Below, piece by piece: positions 37,632 through 46,538 of a stretch of DNA of 64,000 bases. The notes under the pieces are model-generated. The model was not told where the DNA came from and did no database searches. It saw only the letters and a list, made by a program, of their open reading frames with translations. The position numbers and the translations under genes were made by a program. Position 1 is the stretch's first letter; every line of letters starts with the position of its first letter. This DNA is from Aurantiochytrium sp. KH105 (taxonomy: Eukaryota; Sar; Bigyra; Thraustochytrida; Thraustochytriidae): contig BGKB01000044.1 in NCBI GenBank assembly GCA_003116975.1, positions 1,061,642 through 1,125,641 on the forward strand, in the 5' to 3' direction.

Positions 37632-38912
37632 CTAGTCCGTGTAAACACGGTCTTGCAGCAGCTTGTGATGCAACGCCCGATATTTGACGCGAGATGGTCC
37701 ACAAAGCCTGATGCCGCGCATTTCCAAGACCTCGGTAAGAAAGAGCAGAACCTCGGACTGCGTCCGACGCGTTGTTTCGAGACCCAAATCATGAAAGTCT
37801 GCACGCACGACGAGACGACCCTCGCTGTCCAGCATTGCTTGAATGTCGGTAAGCTCGACGCGCAAGACTGGGCCTTGCAAAGGTGCGCGTGACGATCGTG
37901 CGCGTAAAGCGCCATTGACAAAATGCAAAAGGTCGCGAAGATCCTGCGGCGCGAGGTGACCCGATGCCAATGGCATGCAGATCTCCAATCTGTACATGTT
38001 TTGCGAGAAGTCGACCATGGCGTAACGCAGGAACTTTTGATTTGGAATGATACTGATGGACTGGTCCAAGTGGCGAAGTACAGTCACGCGAAGACGAAGA
38101 GCCTGCACAAAGCCGGGGCGCGCCACGTCCACAAGGCGGATGAGAGTGTTTTGACGAAATTGGCGGTCCGAAAAGAGCGCCAGACCCGCGAGAATGTCGC
38201 GCATGATTGGTGTAATGCCAATGACAATGGACATTGTGATAAAATTCAAGCCCGTGAGCAGCCTTGCCACCGTGTAGGCGCTCGAGCCAGAGTCTGATCC
38301 ATCGCGATTGAGCGAGATCGCTTGGATAAAGAACCAAATGGTAAAGATGGCCACCAACACGACGAGGAGCAACTGTGCCGCCTCGCGCACCACGGGGCGA
38401 TAGAACTCGCTCACCTGGTACGCGAGCACCTCATCGAGTACCTCGAGCAGCCAAAGGCTCAAACGAAAGACCGCAAGCGAGGAATAGGGGAAAACCCATA
38501 GCAAGACGAAGAGAAACATCCCAATATCATAGAGAAAATTGGCGACTTGACTTGACGAGCGGGTGTCCCAGTAGTCGCGAAAGACGACAAAGGCGGCCAG
38601 GTATGCAAAGGCTGCCATGACTAGCGCTGTGATGGGCGATTGCATATAGTGCTGGAATCGCTTGAGCTGCCGGATGCGCCTTCCCTTGAGCTCCAGGTTC
38701 ACGAGCACGAGAAAGATGAGTCTCGTAAAGTATCGCGACGTGAACATGAGCAAGATTAGCACGGCAAAGAGGATCCAGTTCGATACCAGCTCGTTTGTCG
38801 ACGAGGCGGCCGCGAGCAGCGTGCGCGGGAGATCCTCCACTCGCGTGTCTCCCAGCCCCTGCATTCCCGCAGCGCCGGCCGCGCCGGCCGCGCCGGCCGT
38901 CGCTGCGGCCAT
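37632..38912 (-). CDS. MscS-like mechanosensitive ion channel
   Basis: A 426-aa membrane channel of the MscS family, expected to open under membrane tension and relieve osmotic stress. At least four hydrophobic spans precede the pore (residues 40-65, 95-115, 130-150, 180-205). The pore-lining helix and beta domain follow: VIGITPIMRDILAGLALFSD, then FRQNTLIRLVDV and LDQSISIIPNQKFL, typical of the MscS core. The C-terminal cytosolic part ends at residue 426 (KLLQDRVYTD). An Ala/Gly repeat (GAAGAAGAAG) lies near the N-terminus and comes from a GCC/GGC run. The start is the ATG at 38912, because the upstream frame opens only with GTG. The target membrane (plasma membrane or organelle) is not evident. 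Its 3' end is duplicated downstream. Confidence 0.85.
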   Translation of the reverse strand: MAAATAGAAGAAGAAGMQGLGDTRVEDLPRTLLAAASSTNELVSNWILFAVLILLMFTSRYFTRLIFLVLVNLELKGRRIRQLKRFQHYMQSPITALVMAAFAYLAAFVVFRDYWDTRSSSQVANFLYDIGMFLFVLLWVFPYSSLAVFRLSLWLLEVLDEVLAYQVSEFYRPVVREAAQLLLVVLVAIFTIWFFIQAISLNRDGSDSGSSAYTVARLLTGLNFITMSIVIGITPIMRDILAGLALFSDRQFRQNTLIRLVDVARPGFVQALRLRVTVLRHLDQSISIIPNQKFLRYAMVDFSQNMYRLEICMPLASGHLAPQDLRDLLHFVNGALRARSSRAPLQGPVLRVELTDIQAMLDSEGRLVVRADFHDLGLETTRRTQSEVLLFLTEVLEMRGIRLCGPSRVKYRALHHKLLQDRVYTD

Positions 38913-39811
38913 GATGTGACTCTGATCAGCAACAATCAACAACTGCAAAAGTTGCTTGGGAGGAGGCACTCAAGTGGGCGGGCACTAAAAAGTCACGCAT
39001 AGGCCCTGCAAGAAAGAGATCAGCTTCTAAAATTTTAAACAATGCAAGTAGGAACGACGTTTCGTTGGTTCCTCGAATCAGATGTATGGAAATGCTTGCA
39101 ATTCATCGTTCGGTTGAAGGAAAAGAAAGTAGAATCGGAATAGCGAAAGAGCAACCACGCAAAGTCCAACGTTTCGGTCCAAATTGAAGGTCATGTTCGC
39201 GCTTGGAGATCAACACGAACAAGACGCGTCTCTTCTCGTCAAAAATAAATAAATAAAGAAATGAATTTAAAAATCGAAAGTCGCAAATGAAGTCGGCAAA
39301 CTAAATGTAAGTCTACCCCTTCTTTCGGGACGAAAGTCTGCTCTTTGGATTCTATTTAAAAGTTTTCCAGAGGGCCAACGAGCCGGTGGTCCCACAAACA
39401 CCACCAACTCTCGCCGCCGGGTCCAGCGTGATCGTAATCAATATTTTTTCTAACAAAACTCCAAGGATCACATCTGATGCGTTTTCAATAATGCGTAATT
39501 ATCACCGAGATGTAGAAAAAGACGCGCGCGCATTGGTGATCAAAACGTCAACTTTTTCGCGCGTTAACAAACTTCGTGGTCACGTTCACGGTGTCTATGC
39601 AGGGGTACACCTAACTGATGATCAAATCGAAAATTCAAGCGAGCGGCAGTCGTAGAAAAAAAAAAGCAAACAAGAAGAGGACGCAACGGCAAGTGCGATA
39701 CGAAAATGGTGAGCATCCAAAACAAAAGAGAGAGAGAAACTATCTCACGTTGATGGTGATTGTGTGAATGAAGGGAAGAGGATCAGCTTTTCAGAAGAAA
39801 AAGAGACAAAT
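38913..39811. other. AT-richer intergenic region, no credible gene
   Basis: About 0.9 kb with AAATAAATAAATAAA-like sequence near 39242-39258 and a GCGCGC-flanked stretch near 39520. A plus-strand frame at 39386-39655 is open for 89 codons but has no convincing protein character. Confidence 0.45.
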
Positions 39812-40138
39812 CTACTCCTCGACGTGGAGGGCCTTCTCGATGACCGAAAGACGGGACTGAATGTCCTGAAGGGCAAAGAGCACAGCCGGGTCCTTGGCGG
39901 CGTCGCTGCTGCCGGACTTGAACGAGGAGCCAGAGGGGGCGACCTCCTTGACGGCCTCCTTGATGTCCTTGACAGCCTCCTTGGGGGACTCCTTGGGGGC
40001 AGCAGGGGCCTCAACCTGCTTCTCGGCGGCCGCAGGCTTGTGCGTCACCGAGTACAGGAGCGAGCAGACGGAGTAGCCACCGACGCCGTAGATGAGAAGC
40101 TGCTTCTCGAGGGAAGGGAGTGCGGCCATGAAGGACAT
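39812..40138 (-). CDS. Small single-span membrane protein, highly expressed by codon use
   Basis: Not recognised. It is a 108-aa protein with an N-terminal hydrophobic span (LLIYGVGGYSVCSLLYSV, residues 14-31). An Ala/Pro/Lys/Glu-rich disordered or helical middle follows (EKQVEAPAAPKESPKEAVKD). A helical end (ALQDIQSRLSVIEKALHVEE) resembles a short coiled coil. Codons are strongly biased toward AAG, CTC and GCC-type endings, suggesting abundant product. The start is the ATG at 40138 (MSFMAAL); the ATG three codons later is an alternative. The short cytosolic coiled coil suggests an oligomeric membrane-associated protein, but no function can be given. Confidence 0.75.
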   Translation of the reverse strand: MSFMAALPSLEKQLLIYGVGGYSVCSLLYSVTHKPAAAEKQVEAPAAPKESPKEAVKDIKEAVKEVAPSGSSFKSGSSDAAKDPAVLFALQDIQSRLSVIEKALHVEE

Positions 40139-40594
40139 CTTTACTACGCTTCGCGACGTGCGACTGCTACGACTGCTGCGGCTGCTGCGAGTGTTGCTGC
40201 TGCGACTGCTGCGGCTGCGGCTACTGCTACTGCTGCGACGGCTTGGTGCAGGGAAGGGCGCGCGCGATCAGGCTCTGCCTGGACAGCACACCGACTCACG
40301 CAGCCTCTCCTCAGCTACCCTTGCCTCAAGCAGAGCCGCACGCTCGCAGCCAGCCGCGGTGTGCAGGATTTTGAGCCACTTCTTTGGCCCCTTTTTTTTT
40401 GGCTAAGGTCAAAATTCTCTCGGTCCGCAGCCAGCTTCTGTGGCCGAAAGCCACACAAGAAAAGAAGATTGTGCTTGTGTCTGGCTCAGGCATCGGACGA
40501 GGAACGTAGCTGCAAATTACCTCCGTTAATTCAGACGCAGAAGGAAAATCTGATGGATGGTTCGTCCACAGAGCCAGCGTTTGTTCGTTACTTA
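40139..40594. other. Short intergenic region with GCTGCT/CGACTGCT repeats
   Basis: About 450 bp. A run of CTGCTGCG/CGACTGCTG units at 40155-40245 lies in the probable leader of the small membrane protein. No gene seen. Confidence 0.45.
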
Positions 40595-41194
40595 TTATAT
40601 TGTAGTATTGGATGAATCACCGAGATACAAGAGCCGCGTGACTTGGTCCACGACGCGAACGAAGCCAGGGTCCATGAGAATGGTCACAAGCTCCTGATCC
40701 GAAATCTCGAGATCGCCCTCAAAAGCACTAACGCTCTGAGCAGCATCGCGAAGTTTGGTCTCCGCCTCGATGGCGACGGTTGTGTCGGGAAACTGCAACG
40801 CAAATATCTCTTCTGTCCCAGTCCATCGAGGCGTCACGGAGCACCGAACCGCGCTCTCAACGCGATGAAATGCAAACGCGTCGAGATCTCTCGCGCGAAC
40901 GATGCCCACGTCCGAGATTTCAAAATAGTTGAGACCAACGTCGACGCTTACAATCTATTTATCGTTAGCTTGGCTAAAAACAAATAACGACTTTGACGCC
41001 TTTTTGCGAACGCACCTGATCAGCCTCGACCCATGAAACTTTTGCGCCGTCGGTTTCGACGCGACCTGCGCATCGTTGAAAAAACCCTCAGAATTTTCAA
41101 AAATCAACTCACATGGAGCGTCAGGTTTTTCCGCAAACTAGAATGGACGAACGCAATTACTCTTTACTGAATCGCTTACGTGCAAGGCGTACAT
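40595..41194 (-). CDS. Spliced gene of unknown function with four short exons and a 25-nt microexon
   Basis: Not recognised, but clearly protein-coding across introns. Proposed exons (minus strand) are 41194-41180, 41137-41113 (25 nt), 41065-41016 (50 nt) and 40954-40595. Introns are 42, 47 and 61 nt, with donors GTAAGC, GTGAGT and GTGCGT and acceptors CTAG, GCAG and ATAG. The last intron has a CTAAC branch-point word about 15 nt before its AG. The joined frame is continuous: MYALHFAEKPDAPCRVETDG leads into VSWVEADQ, then IVSVDVGLNYFEISDV and so on to the stop at 40595, for 149 aa. It has alternating beta-strand character followed by a helix near the end, as in a PH-like fold; that is only an impression. 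The start is uncertain, since the frame stays open upstream as far as a stop near 41313 and another exon could exist. Confidence 0.68.
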
Positions 41195-41775
41195 TCTCGT
41201 ACGTCGGCATCCTGTGCCCTCTGCGCACACGGTGAGCGCGTCGAGTCTTTTTCGTCTCCTCGCTCCGAGAATGCAGATTTGCTGCCCATGCCCCTTGAAA
41301 GGCAAGGCGTCCAGTTAGTTCGCCGCGAGGGTCCAGCTTGATGAGGCGCGGCGCGGCAGGATATAGGCCCATTGATAGCCCATTTCGTCGGAAGATTTTC
41401 CGTCGCACGTCGCCGCCATTTCACACGCTTGCGCGCACAAAAGAAATCACTCGGATCAAGGCCGAGCGCGTGGCGCGGTGGCGTGGTTGGTGGCACGACG
41501 GAAGGCGCAGCAGCAGCAGCAGCAGCAGCAACTGGCTGCAGCAGACGGCAGCAGACGGCAGCAGATCCCCATCGACGGAGTCGCATCGACGAGCCTGCCT
41601 CGATCGGAAGGGGCAAGAAAGAGCGTAGTATACGTGCGTGCTATACCTCGAGTCACAGTCAGTCAAGGGCAGCAGAGCCGAGTAAAGAAAGCAAAGCAGA
41701 CCTCGAAAGCGCGTCGAAGCCCGGGCTTGAGGACGCGCGCGCGTGCAGAGACGCCTTGCGAATCGTGGAGAGACA
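41195..41775. promoter_or_regulatory. Divergent intergenic region upstream of the HACD fusion gene
   Basis: About 580 bp between divergent starts, with a (CAG)n run at about 41508-41530 and CAGACGG repeats at 41540-41562. Part may be transcribed leader or 5' exon of the spliced gene on the minus strand: a frame reading MAATCDGKSSDEMGYQW lies at about 41414 downward but is not cleanly joined. Confidence 0.35.
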
Positions 41776-44043
41776 ATGGCGACCAAGATGTACCTCGTCG
41801 CGTACAACCTCGCGTCCTGCGCGGGCTGGGCGTACGTGTGGACGCAAACGGTCAAGACGCTCTTGAACGGAGGCAAGGCTGGCATGCTGTGGAACGAAGC
41901 GAGCGACGTCCTCGCCGTGGTGCAGTCGCTGGCCGCGCTCGAGATTGTACACTCGCTGCTGCGACTCGTCAAGTCGCCCGTGTTCACCGTCTTCATGCAG
42001 GTGAACAGTCGGCTCATTGTTCTGTGGCTGTACACGTGGCAGGCCGCCGCATGCCACTCGCACTGGAGTCTCTTGCTCATGGTCGGCTCGTGGGCTACCG
42101 TAGAGGTGCCGCGGTACCTGTTTTACGCCCTGAACCTGCTGCCAAGCTTCCAGGGCTCCAAGATGCCGTACCCACTCTTTTGGCTGCGCTACTCGCTCTT
42201 TATGGTCTTGTACCCGACAGGTATCACTGGAGAGCTCGTGCAAATGTACGTGGCACTGAGCACGCACTACACCTTTAACACGGCTTGGGAGCGCTTTCTC
42301 TTTGTGTTCCCGCTCATTGCGTACCCGCCGGCGTCACCCTTTATGGTGCTCAACATGTGGAAGAACCGCAAGAGCCAATTCCGCAAGCGCGCTCAGGAGC
42401 TTGCCGCCGCAAAGGAGGAGGGCGGCGCGTCCGCAAAGAAGGCTGTGAGCGGCTTGGTTTGGCCCGTCACCAACGACGCGACGGGCGAGCGTAGCACCTC
42501 GGTCACCAACCAGAGCATTTGGGAGTACGCGGTTTCGGGCGCGGACGCCGATGCCGCTGCGGCGGTGCGCAAGACGCGCAAGTGGCGCTTTGGCTACCTT
42601 CGGCACATCGAAAGCCAAGTCCGCATCTCGCTGCGCTCCAAGGAGACGGCCCTGCAAATTGCACGCGACGGCCTGGCCCGCGCGCACGAGGCCTTTGAAT
42701 TTGTCCGCGACGGCAAGGCCACCTCGCTCGCCGAGGCCATGGACAAGTACAAGGGCTCGTACGAGACTGGATTCATCAAGGGCGAGGGCAAGCGCGAGGT
42801 CAAGGAGGCCCGCGTGCTGTACAAGGGTCAGACGCTCGTAGGCGACGCTCTGGTGGCGCAGCTGGAAAAGTGGGTCAGCGAGGGCGTCATTGAGCCCAGC
42901 GCCGGCGACGCCGTCAAGCAGTGCATTGCGCACCCCGAGTGGTACGACCTGAGCGATCGCTACTTTGTTCTGCTGGGCGCCACTTCGGCAATGGGCCCTC
43001 TTGACCTTTTGCTGCAGTGCGGCGCCAACGTGATTGGCATCGACTTGGACCGCGCTCCCATTTGGGAGAAGCTCATCAACAAGGTGCGCGCTTCCCCGGG
43101 TACGCTCACGTTCCCTCTGTCCAAGCCGCAGGCCTCGCTCAAGACGGACGCGGACCTCTTTGCTCATGCCGGTGCCAACTTGCTCGGGGCCACGCCCGAA
43201 ATTGCCAACTGGCTTGTGGGCGTGTGCCCGGGTCAGGACCTGACGATTGGCAACTACACGTACCTGGATGGCGCGCTCCACGTGCAGCTTTCCATTGCCT
43301 GCGACGCTATTATGCAAAAGGTGCTGGCCAAGCGTTCGAGCTCGACCTCGCTGGCGTTCTTGCTCACGCCGACGGACGTCTACATGATCAATGAGGATGC
43401 TTTTGAGGTTGCCAAGGCCAACTACAAGGCTGCGCCTGCCTGGCAAAAGGCGCTCGAGAAGGTCATGGGCAAGAACGATATGGTCTGCAATGTGCTCAAG
43501 CCCGCGGACGGCTCGGGCCTCAAGCTCTCCAACGCGGTGGTGTCTGCCCAGGGCCCGAACTACTCGTTGGCCAAGCGCATTCAGCAGTGGCGCTGCATCA
43601 TCGCGCACAGCGAGGGCCACACTGTTTCGAGCAATGTCGCGCCCAGCACCAGCACGGCCAGCGTCACGAGCAACCCACTTTTTGCTGCTGCGTACGCGGG
43701 CTTTAAGCTCTTCAAGGCGCTCGAGGTCTTTCGCCCCGAGACCTCGTCGAGTCTCATGCTTGCGCTCCTCATCAACGATATCCGCAACCCGGAGAGCATT
43801 TCCAACCCCAAGAGCGCTGTCGCTGCCAAGATGGCCAATCCGCTTGAGCTCTTTGCGCACAACGCCGCGCACGGCGGATCCTTCCGTTGCCCGTATTCGG
43901 TCGGTACCATTGGCACCGTCTCGGTTCTCTACTACTTTATCGGCAACTACTGGTTTGCCGCGCTCCCTGTCGTGGGTCTCACTGCCTACACGGTCAGTTT
44001 CGTTGCCACGGGTGCGCGTCCGGGTTTGGCCGCCAAGCAGTAA
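41776..44043 (+). CDS. Very-long-chain 3-hydroxyacyl-CoA dehydratase (HACD/PHS1-type) fused to a large unknown C-terminal region
   Basis: A 755-aa protein. Residues 1-215 are a complete HACD/PTPLA dehydratase, the third enzyme of ER very-long-chain fatty-acid elongation. The signature RYSLFMVLYPTGITGE at 138-153 supplies the catalytic Tyr146 and Glu153, seven residues apart as in yeast Phs1, within multiple membrane spans. Most HACDs stop near 220-300 aa. Here a basic linker (KNRKSQFRKRAQELAAAKEE) leads to about 500 further residues. These include LLGATSAMGPLDLLLQCGAN followed by VIGIDLDR, which resembles a nucleotide-binding beta-alpha-beta unit. A long mixed domain and two C-terminal hydrophobic spans (SVLYYFIGNYWFAALPVVGL) follow. 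The start is the ATG at 41776. The C-terminal region could be a second enzyme acting on the same acyl chain; its family is unknown to me. Confidence 0.88.
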   Translation: MATKMYLVAYNLASCAGWAYVWTQTVKTLLNGGKAGMLWNEASDVLAVVQSLAALEIVHSLLRLVKSPVFTVFMQVNSRLIVLWLYTWQAAACHSHWSLLLMVGSWATVEVPRYLFYALNLLPSFQGSKMPYPLFWLRYSLFMVLYPTGITGELVQMYVALSTHYTFNTAWERFLFVFPLIAYPPASPFMVLNMWKNRKSQFRKRAQELAAAKEEGGASAKKAVSGLVWPVTNDATGERSTSVTNQSIWEYAVSGADADAAAAVRKTRKWRFGYLRHIESQVRISLRSKETALQIARDGLARAHEAFEFVRDGKATSLAEAMDKYKGSYETGFIKGEGKREVKEARVLYKGQTLVGDALVAQLEKWVSEGVIEPSAGDAVKQCIAHPEWYDLSDRYFVLLGATSAMGPLDLLLQCGANVIGIDLDRAPIWEKLINKVRASPGTLTFPLSKPQASLKTDADLFAHAGANLLGATPEIANWLVGVCPGQDLTIGNYTYLDGALHVQLSIACDAIMQKVLAKRSSSTSLAFLLTPTDVYMINEDAFEVAKANYKAAPAWQKALEKVMGKNDMVCNVLKPADGSGLKLSNAVVSAQGPNYSLAKRIQQWRCIIAHSEGHTVSSNVAPSTSTASVTSNPLFAAAYAGFKLFKALEVFRPETSSSLMLALLINDIRNPESISNPKSAVAAKMANPLELFAHNAAHGGSFRCPYSVGTIGTVSVLYYFIGNYWFAALPVVGLTAYTVSFVATGARPGLAAKQ

Positions 44044-44728
44044 AGGAAAATAACAAGATACGCTTCTGTGATTCTTTTTGTTCAGAATTCATTCATGTTT
44101 TCTTCTCTCTCCAGCGAGCGTGTTTCTCGTGCCTTACAAGTTGAAAGTAGAAAAAGGAAAGCACTGGCTTGTCTCTTGCGCATGCAATAAAGTACTCAGA
44201 ATTCGTTCATGTTTTCTTGTCTCCCAAGCGAGCGTATTTATCGTGCCTGACGAGTTCAAAGAAGTAAAAGGATAGCACAGCCGTGTCTCTTGCGTTTGCA
44301 ATAAAGTAATTTGTGGGGGTTCGGAATGCGCCTGACAAAAGAAGAAAAAACGCTGGCTTGTCTCTTTTTTGTGTTTGCTTTCTTGTCTTGCACATGTGTG
44401 CGTATGCTGCCTGTTTTGGGGGAAAGGGCAAAGAGCCGCCATTTTGTTGATCCAGGTCCCATGTGTTGTTGACTGGCGACTGACTCTCCACCAATCGGCA
44501 ATGCAAAGTGGGCAACGAGTGGGCAAAAGGGTTTCTTTGCGGCGGGCCAGGTGCGCCACCGCCGACGGGGAGGATCACTCGGACAGAGAGGGGCACTCGG
44601 GTAGAGGAGGTGGCGGGCTGACGGCATCGTCGAGGAGTCCACGTAAACGCGCTGCCGTGAGCCAAACTCGCAAGCTGGTGAGGAGAACCGGTCGGCGAGG
44701 GAAAATCAAAACAAACTAGAGAAGCACC
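44044..44728. repeat. 114-bp tandem duplication in the 3' flank of the HACD fusion gene
   Basis: CAGAATTCATTCATGTTTTC at 44083 recurs as CAGAATTCGTTCATGTTTTC at 44197, with following matches (CAAGCGAGCG, CGTGCCT, GTCTCTTGCG, GCAATAAAGTA). The period is 114 bp, and a third fragment (GCTGGCTTGTCTC) lies near 44352. Each unit carries a CAATAAAGTA word, so the transcript may have two alternative polyadenylation signals. The remainder to 44728 is the upstream region of the PWI gene. Confidence 0.85.
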
Positions 44729-45919
44729 ATGCTTCGCGGTGGCGGTGGCGTGCAAGGCGAGGCCGCAGCCGCGCAGCTAAAACGCGGTGCAGCCAAGTTG
44801 CGCGGGACTCCTGCGGTCTTCAAAGAAAAGGTAGACTTTAGTAAAGTCAATACGGGGTATCTGGAGCGTTGGATCAATCGCGAAATTCGCGACACGCTTG
44901 GCTTCGATGACGACATTCTCGCGGGCACCATCAGCAACGAACTTCAAAGCCAACACGCGTCTGAGGATGGCTTGCAGCCCAAGAATCTCCAAGTTACGCT
45001 CGCTGCATTCATGAAACCTGAGCAGGCTTCTGCTTTCATGACCAAGCTCTGGACAATGCTCGTGCAAGCTCAGACAGGCTACAATGGCGTCCCGGGCGCA
45101 CTCGCACCGCCTCCGCGAAAGGGTGGCCTTCCTCCGCGTCGCGAGAAGCGACCTCGCGGCGAAGGCTTTTCTGCAGCTCCAGCAAGAGACGACGATCGCC
45201 GCCCCGCGGCACGAGACGACGAGTATCGCCGGCGATCTGAGCCAGACGAGCTTGGCCGTCGCCAACGTGATGATCACCGTCGCCGTCGGGACTTTGAATA
45301 CGAAGAACATCGCCGTCGGGACTTTGACTATGAGGACCATCGTCGCCGTCGCCAGTATGCTTTTGATGATGAGGATCGCCGTCGTCGTGACTATGATTAC
45401 GATCGTCGTCGGGACTTTGATTATGGTGGAGCTGGTGAAGATCGCCGCCGCCGCGGCGGCGACTATGGTTACCATGGTGAGGATCGGCGCGATCGTGGCA
45501 TGGACCGTCGGCATCGTGAGGACCGTTCGCCCCCAAGAATTCGCCAGCGCTTGTCGGATGCTGAAAGAGCTGAAAATTACGCACGCGGGCCAAAGGAGAG
45601 CGCAGAAAGGGTTGACGGCCCTGAACTTGATCCCTTTGGTCGCGTTGCACGGAAAAAGTCTCCTGCAAAAGACGCTGTCAAGTCGGCCCGCCGAAAGCGC
45701 CGTTCGTCACGGGCTCGTTCGGGTTCGGAAAGCTCGTCCTCTTCATCATCTTCTTCGTCCTCCTCCTCTTCTTCTTCTTCTTCTTCTTCTTCTTCTTCTT
45801 CATCCTCCTCCTCCTCGCCATCGTCATCGTCGTCGTCGTCTTCTTCTTCTTCGGCGCCTTCTCGCTCTTCGAAAACACAACATGCCAAGCAAAGTGGCGA
45901 CCAAGGTGGCGAGAGTTGA
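44729..45919 (+). CDS. PWI-domain SR-related splicing protein (SRRM1-like)
   Basis: A 396-aa nuclear protein. Residues 25-115 form a PWI domain: VDFSKVNTGYLERWINREIR (35-54), LGFDDDILAGTISNELQ, then LQVTLAAFMKPEQASAFMTK and LWTMLVQAQTG. This RNA/protein-binding fold is typical of SRRM1/SRm160, which links splicing to 3' processing. A Pro/Arg linker is followed by about 130 residues of mixed-charge Arg-Asp-Tyr repeats (units such as HRRRDFDYED, residues 160-270). A basic segment (ARRKRRSSRARSG) and a pure poly-Ser tract of over 40 residues encoded by TCT/TCC repeats (about 45730-45860) complete the tail. Instead of classic RS dipeptides the charged part is R/D/Y. The start is the ATG at 44729. 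Confidence 0.85.
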   Translation: MLRGGGGVQGEAAAAQLKRGAAKLRGTPAVFKEKVDFSKVNTGYLERWINREIRDTLGFDDDILAGTISNELQSQHASEDGLQPKNLQVTLAAFMKPEQASAFMTKLWTMLVQAQTGYNGVPGALAPPPRKGGLPPRREKRPRGEGFSAAPARDDDRRPAARDDEYRRRSEPDELGRRQRDDHRRRRDFEYEEHRRRDFDYEDHRRRRQYAFDDEDRRRRDYDYDRRRDFDYGGAGEDRRRRGGDYGYHGEDRRDRGMDRRHREDRSPPRIRQRLSDAERAENYARGPKESAERVDGPELDPFGRVARKKSPAKDAVKSARRKRRSSRARSGSESSSSSSSSSSSSSSSSSSSSSSSSSSSSSPSSSSSSSSSSSAPSRSSKTQHAKQSGDQGGES

Positions 45920-46060
45920 CAGCGAGTTCGTGACGTCTCTTTTTGCTATGGCAGAACCGAGAGCTTCACGCGGCCCTCGCGTGCGCGCGCGCGCGAGAGA
46001 GAGAGGGAGAGAGAGTGAAAGCAAAAGCGTAAGCTACGGAGTCAACGGGCGGACGCGAGG

Positions 46061-46345
46061 ATGGGCCCCGACGAGCGCACCCCGCGCGGCGGCAGCAGCG
46101 GAGCAGCAGGGCAGGGCCCAGAGCTGGACGTGACCAAGCCAAAGGAGATGTTTGCAAGATACATGCGACGGAGCAACTCGGGACGCGAGCTGCGACAAGT
46201 CCACCGCGCGGCCGCGAGACAGTACCAGACCATGTATGGCTACACGCTCTTCTCGTTCTTTGCGATTGCAGGCATTGCTTACGGCCTCGGCACGTGGTCG
46301 CATTCAAAGTCGCCCGAGAAGAAGCAGGAGCCTCGCTCAACTTGA
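46061..46345 (+). CDS. Small single-span membrane protein of unknown function
   Basis: Not recognised. It is a 94-aa protein with a Gly-rich N-terminus and a basic amphipathic stretch (FARYMRRSNSGRELRQVHRA, residues 31-50). One membrane span follows (YTLFSFFAIAGIAYGLGTW, about 61-79), then a short Lys/Pro-rich tail. The arrangement of basic helix, short span and charged tail would suit a small inner-membrane mitochondrial or ER assembly factor, but no motif proves that. The ATG at 46061 has a purine at -3. It lies 141 bp after the PWI gene on the same strand and converges with the POP7-like gene. Confidence 0.62.
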   Translation: MGPDERTPRGGSSGAAGQGPELDVTKPKEMFARYMRRSNSGRELRQVHRAAARQYQTMYGYTLFSFFAIAGIAYGLGTWSHSKSPEKKQEPRST

Positions 46346-46538
46346 CCCAACGTTTATCCGATCCTTTGCGTAAAAGGGCTGACGATGGATGGATGGACGA
46401 ATCGGTGGATGAATGGGCGCGGTCTTGCTCAATTGCACCTGGCAGTGGTTGCGAACAAAGTCGCTCGTGTATTATTTTTTTTTATAAAAGCAGTCTCGAC
46501 GAGCGAAGAAGACAAAGTTTACTTATTTGAGACATTGA

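Noticed and set aside
39386-39655. 89-codon plus-strand open frame
   Set aside because: AT-rich intergenic context, no recognisable motif, no neighbour support.
42334-43872. 512-codon minus-strand frame opposite the HACD fusion
   Set aside because: Antisense shadow of a real gene with catalytic motifs on the plus strand.
45577-45888. Acidic minus-strand frame (poly Asp/Glu)
   Set aside because: It is the antisense of the TCT/TCC poly-Ser tract in the PWI gene.
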